A stretch of DNA of 64,000 nt from Alphaproteobacteria bacterium (GCA_018826515.1 JAHKAM010000057.1:30379-94378); one strand, 5' to 3'; positions 28,838 through 37,523 are shown, counted from the stretch's first letter. Numbers and translations: made by a program. Notes: a model not told the origin generated them from the sequence alone.

Positions 28838-30655
28838 ATGGTTGAATCCGACGGCATCGTCAAGTCGACTACTGGCGAGCCCGGAGCCGGCGAGGCCGCC
28901 CAGGCCCTGCGCGCGATTCTGCAGACCCAATACCTTCGCTACCTGATCATCGGCACCTGGGCGCTGGGCCTGATGGCCACCGTCGGCTTCGCCAACGCCG
29001 CCGTGTGGTTCATAGGCACGGTCGCCGCCGGAGCCCTTCGGGGCGCCGTGGAAAAGCGGATCAGCGACCGGGTCGGGTCCGGCTGGGGCCTGGTGTTCCC
29101 GGCCGTCGCCACCGCGACCACCGCCGCCTGGGCGACCGCGCCCCTGATCGCCTGGTATTCCGGCCACCCGTTCGGTCCCGCGCTCGCCGCCACCCTTCTG
29201 GTCTGCGGCTATGTGCTGGTGTTTTCGCAGCTGCGCGCCTCGCCCCGTCAGGCCCTGGTGATCTCCTCTCCCTATGGCGTGGCGGCCACCGTCATCCTGA
29301 TCGGCATGTGGGGCGGACCGCTGTTCTGGCCCTTCCTCGCCATCATTCCCCTGGCCGGATCCGGTCTGGTGGTTCTGGTCATGATGACCATGCTGCGGGA
29401 GGAACGCATCCGCGCCTTCCAGGAGCACCAGGCCCATCTGATCGAGGAACTCGAGGCCGCCCGCGACAAGGCCAATGCCGCGAGCGACGCCAAGTCCAAC
29501 TTCCTCGGCGTCATCTCGCACGAGCTGCGCACGCCGATGAACGGCGTCCTCGGCGCCGCCCAGCTGCTGGGCGCGACCCGGCTCGAGCAGAACCAGCGCG
29601 ACTATCTGTCGATCATCCGCAATTCGGGCGACAATCTGCTGAGCCTGCTCAACGACATCCTCGACATGACCAAGATCGAGGCCGGCAAGATGACCTTCGA
29701 GATCGTCGATGTGTCGATCGAGGACCTGCACAAGCGGGTGACCGGACCGTTCCAGGCCCAGGCCGAGGCCAAGGGCCTGACCTTCAACGCGCGGTTTGAG
29801 GGCGATATTCCGGCCGTGGTGCGCGGCGATCCGCTGCGCGTCTGCCAGGTGATCCACAACCTGCTCTCCAATGCGGTGAAATTCACCGACAAGGGCGAGG
29901 TCTCCTATCTGGTGCGCGGCGAGCGTCTGGAGAACGGGCGCGTCCGCTTCGACTTCGCCGTCACCGATTCGGGCGCGGGCATCGCCCCCGACGATCTGGC
30001 GCGGCTGTTCCAGCCCTTCACCCAGGTCGACGCCTCCTCCACCCGGCGCTTCGGCGGCACGGGGCTGGGTCTGACCATTTCGCGGCGCATGGCCAACATC
30101 ATGAACGGCGACATCAGCGTGGTGTCGGCGCTGGGCGAAGGCTCGACCTTCACCTTCACGGTCGAGGCCGATGTGGTTGAGTGGACGCGACAGGCGGCCG
30201 CTGAAGCGATCCACGCCCAGGTCGAGGACGGAAGGGCGCTGAGCGTCCTGGTGGTTGAGGACCATCCGGTCAACCGGATGATCCTGGAGGCCTGGATGGG
30301 CTCGGCGGGCCATGCCTCGGCCACCGCCGAGAACGGGCAGATCGCTATCGAGGCCGCGGCTGAGCGGCGCTTCGACCTGATCATCATGGACGTGAACATG
30401 CCGGTGATGGACGGTCTGACCGCCACCCGGGCGATCCGGGCCGGCGAGGGGCCGAACCACGACACGCCCATTGTCGTCCTGTCCGCCTCGGCCCGCCGGG
30501 AAGACCACGCCGCCGGACTGGAAGCCGGCGCTGACGCCTATCTGAACAAGCCGATCGACTTCGCGGCCCTGGCCAAGGTGATGAACCGCGTCGGCGGCGG
30601 GCGCACGGCGGTCCGGGCGCTGGTCGATGCCGGCGAGACCGCCGCCGCCGCCTGA
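28838..30655 (+). CDS. Hybrid sensor histidine kinase with receiver domain
   Basis: A 605-residue membrane hybrid kinase. Residues 30-185 contain about six hydrophobic segments in three hairpins with only short loops, so sensing is probably within the membrane. A short coiled linker (190-215) leads to a HisKA domain with H228 in ISHELRTPMNG and an HATPase_c domain (N345 region, DSGAGIAPDD, FGGTGLGLTISRRM). The C-terminal receiver (about 468-590) has phospho-acceptor D518 in IIMDVNMPVMDG and Lys in LNKPID. The gene stands alone. It resembles cell-cycle and stress hybrid kinases of Caulobacter, but I cannot assign it to a named one. Confidence 0.92.
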   Translation: MVESDGIVKSTTGEPGAGEAAQALRAILQTQYLRYLIIGTWALGLMATVGFANAAVWFIGTVAAGALRGAVEKRISDRVGSGWGLVFPAVATATTAAWATAPLIAWYSGHPFGPALAATLLVCGYVLVFSQLRASPRQALVISSPYGVAATVILIGMWGGPLFWPFLAIIPLAGSGLVVLVMMTMLREERIRAFQEHQAHLIEELEAARDKANAASDAKSNFLGVISHELRTPMNGVLGAAQLLGATRLEQNQRDYLSIIRNSGDNLLSLLNDILDMTKIEAGKMTFEIVDVSIEDLHKRVTGPFQAQAEAKGLTFNARFEGDIPAVVRGDPLRVCQVIHNLLSNAVKFTDKGEVSYLVRGERLENGRVRFDFAVTDSGAGIAPDDLARLFQPFTQVDASSTRRFGGTGLGLTISRRMANIMNGDISVVSALGEGSTFTFTVEADVVEWTRQAAAEAIHAQVEDGRALSVLVVEDHPVNRMILEAWMGSAGHASATAENGQIAIEAAAERRFDLIIMDVNMPVMDGLTATRAIRAGEGPNHDTPIVVLSASARREDHAAGLEAGADAYLNKPIDFAALAKVMNRVGGGRTAVRALVDAGETAAAA

Positions 30656-30793
30656 AGTCCCGGACGGGTAATAAAGTCCAAAAGGCGACCGGAGCCTGAA
30701 CCCCGGGTGACGCACGTCGTTCAGGCCCGGCTCAACCGCCAGGTCCCAGAGTGTGGGCAAGTCGAAATCCTTCGGCCTCTCTGGAGACGTCTC

Positions 30794-31339
30794 ATGAAGA
30801 AGTTTCTCACCGCCGCCATCGCCGCGACGATCGCCGTGAGCTCGATGGGCGTGGCCTCCGCCGCCGAAGCCCAGTCGCGTGGCGGCTACGACCAACGTCA
30901 GGATCACCGCGGCGACCGCGCCGACCGCCGGGATGATCGCCGCGACGACCGTGGCGATCGTCGCGACCGCCGCGAGGATCGTCGTGACGACCGCCGCGAC
31001 CATCGCAACGACCGCCGCGAATTCCGTCAGGACCAGCGCGAGGATCGCCGTGAATACCGTCAGGACCAACGGGCCTATGCGCGCTGGCAGCAGTCGCAGC
31101 GCCGCTACAACGCGGGCCGCTATTATGCCCCGCGCGGCTATCAGACCCGGTCGTGGTCCTATGGTCAGCGGATGCCGTCCTACTACCGCTCGAACCAGTA
31201 TGTGGTCAGCAACTACGGCCAGTACGGCCTGCGCGCCCCGCCCCGTGGATACCACTATGTCCGCAGCGGCAATGATGTGGTCCTCGCCGCCGTCGCGGGC
31301 GGCCTGATCACCGCCGTCATCGCCGGCCTGTTCAACTAA
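30794..31339 (+). CDS. RcnB-like periplasmic protein with Asp-Arg repeats
   Basis: A 181-residue exported protein. A signal peptide (1-24, ending ASA-AEAQ) is followed by about 55 residues made almost only of Asp, Arg, His and Glu in DRRDDR/REDRR-type repeats (about 40-95). A Tyr/Arg-rich C-terminal domain then has RYYAPRGYQTRSW, LRAPPRGYHYVRSGNDVVLAAVAGGLI, which matches the RcnB family (periplasmic nickel/cobalt homeostasis in E. coli). The repeat could bind metal or anionic polymers; this is inference. GGAG precedes the start and a strong terminator follows. Confidence 0.85.
   Translation: MKKFLTAAIAATIAVSSMGVASAAEAQSRGGYDQRQDHRGDRADRRDDRRDDRGDRRDRREDRRDDRRDHRNDRREFRQDQREDRREYRQDQRAYARWQQSQRRYNAGRYYAPRGYQTRSWSYGQRMPSYYRSNQYVVSNYGQYGLRAPPRGYHYVRSGNDVVLAAVAGGLITAVIAGLFN
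30903..31072 (+). repeat. Degenerate short tandem repeat encoding Asp-Arg tract
   Basis: The DNA is a degenerate hexamer- to nonamer-based repeat (GACCGCCGCGA / GATCGTCGTGAC variants) within the RcnB-like gene. Codon variants alternate, so purely replicative slippage has not kept it identical. Confidence 0.7.
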
Positions 31340-31362
31340 AGACAGGCCGACCACCCGAAGAC

Positions 31363-31392
31363 CGCCCCGGAGGGAAACCTCCGGGGCGTTTT
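31363..31392 (+). terminator. Rho-independent terminator after RcnB-like gene
   Basis: An 11-base perfect stem, CGCCCCGGAGG (31363-31373) with CCTCCGGGGCG (31378-31388), a GAAA tetraloop and TTTT. Confidence 0.92.
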
Positions 31393-31474
31393 CGCGTCCC
31401 GTACGCGGGTCTCACGACCCTGTTTGCGGCCGCCATGGGGTGCCAAATCGGGGCGGAGGCGCTAGACCCGGGGC

Positions 31475-32452
31475 ATGTCCTCCCTGCTGTCTCCCCTCAA
31501 CCGGGCCCTCGCCGCCGGCGAAAAGGCCACGGCCATCGATGCGGCGATGATCGCCAAACTGACCGACATGGCGGGCGACCTCGCCGTCAATCTGGTCATC
31601 GCCGCCGTCATTCTCGTCGCCACCGTCCTCGCCGCGCGCTGGGTCTCGGGCGTCACGCGGCGGGCCTTGTCGCGGGTCCGCGGCTTCCGTCACGACCAGA
31701 CGGTGCTCAGCTTCGCGGTTCAGGTGGTGCGGGTCGTCGTCTACATCATCGGCCTCATCGCCGTGCTGCAGCGGCTGGGAGTCCAGACCACCTCGATCAT
31801 CGCCGTGCTCGGAGCCGCCTCCCTGGCGGTCGGGCTGGCGCTGCAGGGCACACTGTCCAATGTCGCCGCCGGCGTGCTGCTGCTGGTGCTCAGGCCCTAC
31901 AAGGTGGGCGATGTGATCGATATCGGCGGGGTCGCCGGCTCGGTGCAGCGACTGGATCTGTTCACCACCCAGATGTCGAACGCCAACAACCACAAGATCG
32001 TGGTCCCGAACGCCAAGGTGCTGGGCGACGTCATCCTGAACCTGTCCGGGCAGAAGACCCGGCGGGTCGAGATCAATTTCACCGTCGGCTATGGCGAGGA
32101 CCTGAACGCGGCCCGCGCCGTGCTGGCGGGTGTGGCCGAGGCGCACGAAAAGGTGCTGGCTGACCCGCCGCCGTGGACCGGCGTGACCGGCCTGCTGGAC
32201 AGCGCGGTGCAGATCACCCTGCACGCCTGGGTCGCCTCGGGCGACTGGTGGCAGGCCCAGGCCGACCTGATGCAGGGCGGCAAGGAGGCCATCGATGCGG
32301 CCGGGATCGAGATTCCCTTCCCGCACCAGGTCGCCGTGCCTTACGGCGACGAGGACGTCATGCCGGTCGTGACCGTACGAACCGTCGAGCAGAAGCAGTC
32401 GCGCGGCCCGGGCGCTGACGCGCAAGCGGGCCCCGACGGCGGGGAGGGCTGA
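31475..32452 (+). CDS. MscS-family mechanosensitive channel
   Basis: A 325-residue small-conductance mechanosensitive channel. The pore helix TM3 region reads IIAVLGAASLAVGLALQGTLSNVAAGVLLLVLRPYKVGD (about 107-146), with the Gly/Ala packing typical of MscS. Two earlier membrane helices are at about 33-55 and 82-105. The beta domain and a vestibule domain follow, ending in a disordered acidic tail. It should open on hypo-osmotic shock. Three bases separate its stop from the next gene. Confidence 0.93.
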   Translation: MSSLLSPLNRALAAGEKATAIDAAMIAKLTDMAGDLAVNLVIAAVILVATVLAARWVSGVTRRALSRVRGFRHDQTVLSFAVQVVRVVVYIIGLIAVLQRLGVQTTSIIAVLGAASLAVGLALQGTLSNVAAGVLLLVLRPYKVGDVIDIGGVAGSVQRLDLFTTQMSNANNHKIVVPNAKVLGDVILNLSGQKTRRVEINFTVGYGEDLNAARAVLAGVAEAHEKVLADPPPWTGVTGLLDSAVQITLHAWVASGDWWQAQADLMQGGKEAIDAAGIEIPFPHQVAVPYGDEDVMPVVTVRTVEQKQSRGPGADAQAGPDGGEG

Positions 32453-32455
32453 GCC

Positions 32456-33469
32456 ATGCGCTATGACTTTGGATCCGACAACACCGCCGGCATGGCTCCC
32501 GCCGCGCTCGAGGCCCTGATCGCCGCCAACAGCGGCTACGCCCGCGCCTATGGCGCCGACGACGTCACCGCCCGCGCCGCCGACCTGATCCGCCAGAAGC
32601 TGGACGCCGACGCCGAGATCCGGTTCGTGTTTTCAGGCACGGCCGCCAACGCCATCGCCCTGTCGATGCTGGCCTGGCCGCACGAGGCCGTGCTGGCCCA
32701 TCACGCCGCCCATGTCTGCACCGACGAGACCGGGGCCCCCGGCTTTTTCGGCTCGGGCGTCGGCCTGCTCGGCCTGCCGGGTCTGTCGGGCAAGATTGAG
32801 CCGCTCGCCCTGCAGGCGCTGCTGGAGGAGCCCGAGGTCGGCCACCGCCAGCCGCCGGCGGCGCTCAGCCTGACCCAGTCGACCGAATACGGCACGGTCT
32901 ACACCGAGGAAGAGCTGCGCCACCTGATCGAGCCGGTGAAGCTGAAGGGCCACGGCGTGCATATGGACGGCGCGCGGCTGGCCAATGCCGCGGCCGCCGG
33001 GTTCGACCTGACGCAGATCGCCCGGCTGGGCGTCGACGTGCTGGTTTTCGGCGGGGCCAAGGCCGGGGCCAACTGCGCCGAGGCCCTCGTCATGTTCGAC
33101 CGGTCGCTGGCCCGGCGGGTCGACAACCGGCTGAAACAGGCCGGGCAGACGGCGTCCAAGACCCGCTTCCTCGCCGCCCCGATCCTCGGGCTGCTCGAGA
33201 GCGGGGAATGGGAGACCGGCGCGGCTCACGCCAACCAGATGGCCCTGAAGCTCGCCGAGGGCATCGCCACGCGGTCGGCCTTCGTGCTCGCCCATCCGGT
33301 CGAGGCCAACGCCGTCTTCGTCCGCATGCCGCACGAGGCGCACCAGAGGCTGAACGCGGCGGGTTGGGCCTGCTATCGCTTTGACGATGGATCCGTGCGG
33401 TTCGTCTGCTCATGGGCGACGACGGCGGAGGCCGTAGACGAAGTTTTGCAGGTCATCGCAACGCTTTGA
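32456..33469 (+). CDS. Threonine aldolase-family PLP enzyme (low-specificity L-threonine aldolase)
   Basis: A 337-residue fold-type I PLP enzyme of the beta-eliminating lyase/threonine aldolase family, which cleaves threonine or allo-threonine to glycine and acetaldehyde. It begins with the family FGSDNTAGMAPAALEAL. GTAANAIALS is the phosphate-binding loop region, HMDGARLANA (Asp171) contacts the cofactor pyridine nitrogen, and Lys202 in FGGAKAGANCAEAL is the likely Schiff-base lysine. It is probably co-transcribed with the MscS gene. Substrate stereopreference is not visible. Confidence 0.9.
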   Translation: MRYDFGSDNTAGMAPAALEALIAANSGYARAYGADDVTARAADLIRQKLDADAEIRFVFSGTAANAIALSMLAWPHEAVLAHHAAHVCTDETGAPGFFGSGVGLLGLPGLSGKIEPLALQALLEEPEVGHRQPPAALSLTQSTEYGTVYTEEELRHLIEPVKLKGHGVHMDGARLANAAAAGFDLTQIARLGVDVLVFGGAKAGANCAEALVMFDRSLARRVDNRLKQAGQTASKTRFLAAPILGLLESGEWETGAAHANQMALKLAEGIATRSAFVLAHPVEANAVFVRMPHEAHQRLNAAGWACYRFDDGSVRFVCSWATTAEAVDEVLQVIATL

Positions 33470-33474
33470 GCGCG

Positions 33475-33489
33475 CCGTTCATTGAACGG
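33475..33489. repeat. Short perfect palindrome upstream of egtBD
   Basis: CCGTTCA-T-TGAACGG has perfect 7-base arms. It lies just after the aldolase stop and 80 bases before the ergothioneine fusion gene. No T-tract follows, so an operator is as likely as a terminator. Confidence 0.4.
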
Positions 33490-33568
33490 TCGCCATGCCT
33501 TACCTAAATAGAACAAAGCGTGATCATACTCGTCTTGCGGCGAGCAAACCCGGGTCGGAGAAACTGCC

Positions 33569-35728
33569 ATGAACGCACCGTCGCGGATCATAGAGCCGAC
33601 AAGGGACGATCTGTCCGCGTACCGGACCGTCCGCGCCGCCCTGCCAGGGCTGGCCGAAGGACTGAGCGCCGAGGACCTGTCGGCCCAGTCCATGCCCGAC
33701 TGCAGTCCCGGAAAGTGGCATCTCGCGCACAGCAGCTGGTTCTTCGAGGCCATGATTCTGGGCGAGGAGCCGGGGTACCAGCCGGTCAATCCCCGCTTCC
33801 AGACCCTGTTCAACAGCTATTACGACGCCCTGGGCCGGCGCGTGGCGCGCAGCGAGCGCGGGCTGATGACCCGACCTTCGCTGGATGAGGTCATGGCGTA
33901 CCGCCGCGAGGTCGATCGGCGGATGGCGGCCTGGCTGGAAAAGCCGCGGACCGATCCTCGCGCGCAGTATCTTTTCATTCTCGGCCTGCATCACGACCAG
34001 CAGCATCAGGAGTTGTTCCTGATGGACCTGCTGAACCTGATGTCCCGCTCGCCGCTGGATCCGGCGGCGTACGAGGCCGAACCGCGCGCCCGGCCGGCCC
34101 AGGCGCCGCGCGGCGGCGCGACCCGGTTCGACGGGGGTCTGGTCGAGATCGGTCACGGCGGGCCGGGGTTCGCCTTCGACAATGAAGGACCCGCACACCG
34201 TTGCTGGCTCGAACCCTACGCCCTGTCCAATGATCTGGTCTGCAACACGGACTGGATCGCCTTCATCGAGGACGGGGGCTATGCGCGAGCCGGGCTGTGG
34301 CTGTCCGACGGGTGGGCGGTGGCGCAGGCCGAGGGCTGGGTCGCCCCCCTGTACTGGCGGCGGGAAGGCGAGGGCTGGACGACCCTGTCTCTGACCGGCC
34401 GCGTCCCGGTCGACCCTTCTGCGCCGGTCCGGCATCTCAGCTTCTATGAGGCGGACGCCTTCGCCCGCTGGGCCGGAAAGCGGCTGCCGACCGAGGCGGA
34501 GTGGGAACACGCCGTCCGCTGTCGACCAGAGGCCTTTTCCAACGCCTTTGGAGAGGTGTGGCAATGGACCGCAAGCGCCTACGCCCCCTATCCCGGCTTC
34601 ACGGCGACCGAGGGAACGGCCTCGGAATACAACGGGAAATTCATGGCCAACCAGATGGTGTTGCGCGGCTCCAGCTTCGCGACGCCCGAAGGTCATGCGC
34701 GGGTCAGCTACCGCAATTTCTTCTACCCGCATCAGCGTTGGGCCTTCACGGGTCTGCGACTGGCCGAGGCCGCGCCGCCCCCTCTGGTGCGTCCCGCGGA
34801 TGAGGGGGAGACCGCCCGATTCCGCCGGGATCTGATCGCGGGTCTGTCGCGCACGCCCAAGGTCGCCTCGCCCAAATGGTTCTATGACGCCGAAGGCTCG
34901 CACCTGTTCGAGGCCATCACCCGGTTGCCGGAATATTATCCGACCCGTCAGGAAGCGGCGCTTCTGCGGGATATCGCGCCGAAATGGGCGGCGCGCTTCG
35001 GCGAGGACGCGGCCCTGGTCGAGTTCGGCTCGGGGGCCAGCGAGAAGACCCGGATCGTCCTCGACGCCGCGACGGACCTGCGGGCCTATGTGCCGATCGA
35101 CATCAGCGCCGACGCGCTGGACGCCGCCGCCCGGCGGATCGCCGAGGCCTATCCGGCGCTGAAGGTGCGCCCGCTGGTCGGGGATTTCCTCCATCTGGGG
35201 GCCTTGCCCGCCGGCATCGGCGCGGGTCGGCGGGTCGGCTTCTTCCCGGGCTCGACCATCGGCAATCTGGAGCGGGACGAGGCGGTGGCCTTCCTGCGGG
35301 CGGCGCGGGGGCTGCTGGGTGAGGACGCCCTGTTCATCCTCGGGGTCGATCTGGCCAAGGACCCGGAGACTCTGGTCGCCGCCTACGATGACGCGGCGGG
35401 CGTCACGGCCGCCTTCAATCGCAATCTGCTGGTTCGCGCGAACCGGGAGCTCGGGGCCGGCTTCGACGTCGATTCCTTCGCCCACCGCGCGCGCTGGAAC
35501 GCCGCAGCCTCGCGGATGGAGATGCACCTGGAAGCGACCCGGGACATGACGGTCGAGATCGGCGGACGGCGCATCGCCTTTACGCGCGGCGAGACGATTC
35601 ACACGGAAAGTTCGCGAAAATACACGGAGGCCTCGGTTCGCGATCTCGCCGCGGCCGCAGGCTGGACCGTGGCCGGATTCGAAGTCAGTCCGGCGCCTTC
35701 GGTCGCTCTGGCGCTACTGGAAGCCTGA
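33569..35728 (+). CDS. EgtB-EgtD fusion, ergothioneine biosynthesis
   Basis: One uninterrupted 719-codon frame encodes two enzymes. Residues 1-160 form a DinB_2 domain with metal-ligand histidines H51 (GKWHLAH) and H142/H146 (LGLHHDQQHQE). Residues 180-400 form a formylglycine-generating-enzyme-like domain (RLPTEAEWEHA, VWQWTASAYAPYPGF, NFFYPHQRWAFTGLRLA). Together these are EgtB, the iron sulfoxide synthase. Residues 415-718 are EgtD, the SAM-dependent histidine N-alpha-trimethyltransferase (SPKWFYDAEGSHLFEAITRLPEYYPTR, FGSGASEKTR, FFPGSTIGN). Gene order is EgtB then EgtD, opposite to fungal Egt1. No frameshift is seen at the joint (about 400-415). Such a protein could make hercynine and sulfoxidise it; the C-S lyase EgtE and an EgtC are not in the window. 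Confidence 0.93.
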   Translation: MNAPSRIIEPTRDDLSAYRTVRAALPGLAEGLSAEDLSAQSMPDCSPGKWHLAHSSWFFEAMILGEEPGYQPVNPRFQTLFNSYYDALGRRVARSERGLMTRPSLDEVMAYRREVDRRMAAWLEKPRTDPRAQYLFILGLHHDQQHQELFLMDLLNLMSRSPLDPAAYEAEPRARPAQAPRGGATRFDGGLVEIGHGGPGFAFDNEGPAHRCWLEPYALSNDLVCNTDWIAFIEDGGYARAGLWLSDGWAVAQAEGWVAPLYWRREGEGWTTLSLTGRVPVDPSAPVRHLSFYEADAFARWAGKRLPTEAEWEHAVRCRPEAFSNAFGEVWQWTASAYAPYPGFTATEGTASEYNGKFMANQMVLRGSSFATPEGHARVSYRNFFYPHQRWAFTGLRLAEAAPPPLVRPADEGETARFRRDLIAGLSRTPKVASPKWFYDAEGSHLFEAITRLPEYYPTRQEAALLRDIAPKWAARFGEDAALVEFGSGASEKTRIVLDAATDLRAYVPIDISADALDAAARRIAEAYPALKVRPLVGDFLHLGALPAGIGAGRRVGFFPGSTIGNLERDEAVAFLRAARGLLGEDALFILGVDLAKDPETLVAAYDDAAGVTAAFNRNLLVRANRELGAGFDVDSFAHRARWNAAASRMEMHLEATRDMTVEIGGRRIAFTRGETIHTESSRKYTEASVRDLAAAAGWTVAGFEVSPAPSVALALLEA

Positions 35729-35734
35729 ACGCAG

Positions 35735-35768
35735 AAGGCGGCGACCGCACGCCGGTCGCCGCCTTTTT
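35735..35768 (+). terminator. Rho-independent terminator after EgtB-EgtD gene
   Basis: A 13-base stem, AAGGCGGCGACCG (35735-35747) with CGGTCGCCGCCTT (35753-35765), a five-base loop and a T-run extending to 35768. Confidence 0.92.
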
Positions 35769-35788
35769 ATCGGATACGCTTGGGTCGC

Positions 35789-36013
35789 CTATTTGACGAC
35801 GGGCGGGGTCTCGCGCGTTCGGGTGCCGTGCGAAGCCTCGCCGCCCTTGCGGCCGGCCTGGGCCGCCAGGCTGCGATCCTGGGAGAAGCTGCGCTTTTCG
35901 CTCGGCACGCTGGCGCCGCCCTTGCGGGCGATCTCGCGCTGGCGCTCCGGGTCCATCGAGGCGAAGCCCCGCTTGGAGACGCCGGATGCGCGGGTAGGCT
36001 GGCCTTGAGCCAT
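35789..36013 (-). CDS. KGG-repeat general stress protein
   Basis: A 74-residue, strongly hydrophilic protein with two KGG motifs: RGFASMDPERQREIARKGGAS (about 15-35) and SLAAQAGRKGGEASH (about 48-62). This is the stress-induced acidophilic-repeat (KGG) family, found in many bacteria under osmotic or desiccation stress. AAGGA lies eight bases before the ATG. It should be largely disordered. It converges with the EgtB-EgtD gene. Confidence 0.85.
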   Translation of the reverse strand: MAQGQPTRASGVSKRGFASMDPERQREIARKGGASVPSEKRSFSQDRSLAAQAGRKGGEASHGTRTRETPPVVK

Positions 36014-36132
36014 CGGAGGATCCTTTCATGGCGACGGTAGAGGTTGCCAACTGAACCCTCTGCATCCCGTCCGGTTCCGGATCGCCGGTCACACAATTGC
36101 GAACGAATCACAGGGACTTGGGACCGGAGCGG

Positions 36133-36294
36133 TCAGGTCCCGCCATAGGGTCTGGAGTCGCCCGGCTGTCCGCCGCCGGGGTCCTGTTGCGGAACCTCCT
36201 GAGGCGTGTCGGACGGAGCGATGTCCGGCCCGGGCGTATCCGGCGGCATGATCTCCGGCTGGCCGCCGGGGCTGTCGGGTTCGATGTAGGTCAT
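36133..36294 (-). CDS. Small Pro/Asp/Gly-rich protein
   Basis: A 53-residue protein beginning MTYIEPDSPGGQPEIMPPDTPG and continuing with PDIAPSDTPQEVPQQDPGGG. AGGAG lies about seven bases before the ATG at 36294, a good ribosome-binding site. It is almost certainly disordered and has no signal peptide. Short Pro/Asp-rich proteins like this are often seen next to KGG and CsbD stress genes in proteobacteria, but I know of no function. A much longer frame running through it on the same strand (up to 36891) is not supported. Confidence 0.6.
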   Translation of the reverse strand: MTYIEPDSPGGQPEIMPPDTPGPDIAPSDTPQEVPQQDPGGGQPGDSRPYGGT

Positions 36295-36441
36295 GGGTCT
36301 TCTCCTGTCTCCGAACCTGAAACGCTGCGCCGCCTTGCCCTGTTCAATCACGATTGACGGCGCCGGCGATTTCGCCGGAACCCGTCCGCAGGGCGGTGGT
36401 TTCAGGGGCTCGACCCACCCCACGATCCGGAGCTTCCCACC

Positions 36442-36729
36442 ATGACAGATCCCTATTCCGCCCCGATCCGCGCCGAAGACATCGAGGACGACGGGGACAC
36501 CGTCTCCGCCCGGCTGGACCGGGAGGCCGACGCTGTTCTGGACGCCGGGACCCGCGCCTCTGGCCCGCGCCCGCTGCGAAACGCCGTGCGCGAGGATGCG
36601 GCGATGGCCCGCGACTGGGGCCGCGAACGGGCGGCGAGGCTGCGCGGCGCCGTTGAGACCCGGCCCGTGAAGGCGACGCTCTACGCCCTCGGACTCGGTG
36701 TCGTCATCGGTTTGCTGGTCGCGCGCTAG
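36442..36729 (+). CDS. Small tail-anchored protein, DUF883/ElaB-like
   Basis: A 95-residue protein with an acidic N-terminus, an Arg/Ala-rich amphipathic helix (about 40-72) and a C-terminal membrane helix, KATLYALGLGVVIGLLVAR. This layout resembles ElaB/YqjD (DUF883) proteins, which bind ribosomes or membranes in stationary phase; the match is by architecture only. GGAG lies before the start. It is part of a small set of stress-type genes at 35789-36729. Confidence 0.7.
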   Translation: MTDPYSAPIRAEDIEDDGDTVSARLDREADAVLDAGTRASGPRPLRNAVREDAAMARDWGRERAARLRGAVETRPVKATLYALGLGVVIGLLVAR

Positions 36730-36733
36730 AGGC

Positions 36734-37435
36734 TCAGGCGGGCCCTGAAGCCGGACGGGCGATCGGGGCCCGGCGCAAGGCGTCATCCGACACAAATGGA
36801 TTGGTCCGGCGCTCGGCCCCGAAGGTCGAGGTCGGCCCATGCCCCGGCACGAAGGTGACGTCGTCGCCCAGCGGCCAGAGTTTGGTGACAATGGCGTTCA
36901 GCAGGCTGGCGTGGTCGCTGCGCGGGAAGTCGGTGCGCCCGACCGAGCCCTGGAACAGGACGTCGCCGACCTGGGCGAACCGCGCCTCGCGGTTGAAGAA
37001 GATCACATGGCCGGGCGTATGGCCGGGGCAGTGGTAGACCTCCCAGCGGGTCTCGCCGAGCGTCACCGTGTCGCCGTCGGCCAGCCAGCGGGTCGGGGTG
37101 AAGCTGCGCGCCCCGGGCAGGCCGTACATCTGGCCCTGGGCCGGGATGCCGTCGATCCAGAACTGGTCGTCCGGATGCGGGCCGATGATGTCCAGCCCGG
37201 TCTTCTCCTGCATCTCCGCCGCGCCGCCGGCGTGGTCGAGATGCCCGTGCGTGATCCAGATGGCCTCCAGCGTCAGCCCCTGCTTCGCGACCGCGCCCAG
37301 CAGGGCGTCGACCGAGGCGCCCGGATCGATGATCGCGGCCTTCATCGTCTGGCGGCACCACACCAGGGTGCAGTTCTGCTGCAGGGGCGTGACCGGAAAG
37401 ACCGCGACGCCGATGGGGGAGGGGGAGGAACTCAT
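36734..37435 (-). CDS. Metallo-beta-lactamase-fold hydrolase, YcbL/GloB-like
   Basis: A 233-residue hydrolase. The zinc motif THGHLDHAGG (His-x-His-x-Asp-His) is at about residues 63-72, further ligands are in CPGHTPGHV and in the terminal VPGHGP, and GDVLFQGSVGRTDF supplies the bridging Asp. This pattern fits YcbL-type glyoxalase II relatives, which hydrolyse S-lactoylglutathione or similar thioesters. The short length without the C-terminal GloB helical domain points to the YcbL branch. ATG 37435 with GGGGGAGGA upstream is the likely start. Confidence 0.88.
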   Translation of the reverse strand: MSSSPSPIGVAVFPVTPLQQNCTLVWCRQTMKAAIIDPGASVDALLGAVAKQGLTLEAIWITHGHLDHAGGAAEMQEKTGLDIIGPHPDDQFWIDGIPAQGQMYGLPGARSFTPTRWLADGDTVTLGETRWEVYHCPGHTPGHVIFFNREARFAQVGDVLFQGSVGRTDFPRSDHASLLNAIVTKLWPLGDDVTFVPGHGPTSTFGAERRTNPFVSDDALRRAPIARPASGPA

Positions 37436-37494
37436 GAACTCCAGATAGCGCGCCGTCGCCGATCCCGAAACCATCCCCTTGCCCGCGTCTCACG

Positions 37495-37523
37495 TTGACC
37501 TTTCGGACGGTCCTCGACATAAG
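37495..37523 (+). promoter_or_regulatory. Predicted promoter of tig
   Basis: TTGACC (37495-37500), a 17-base spacer and CATAAG (37518-37523) lie about 105 bases before the trigger factor start. Confidence 0.5.
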
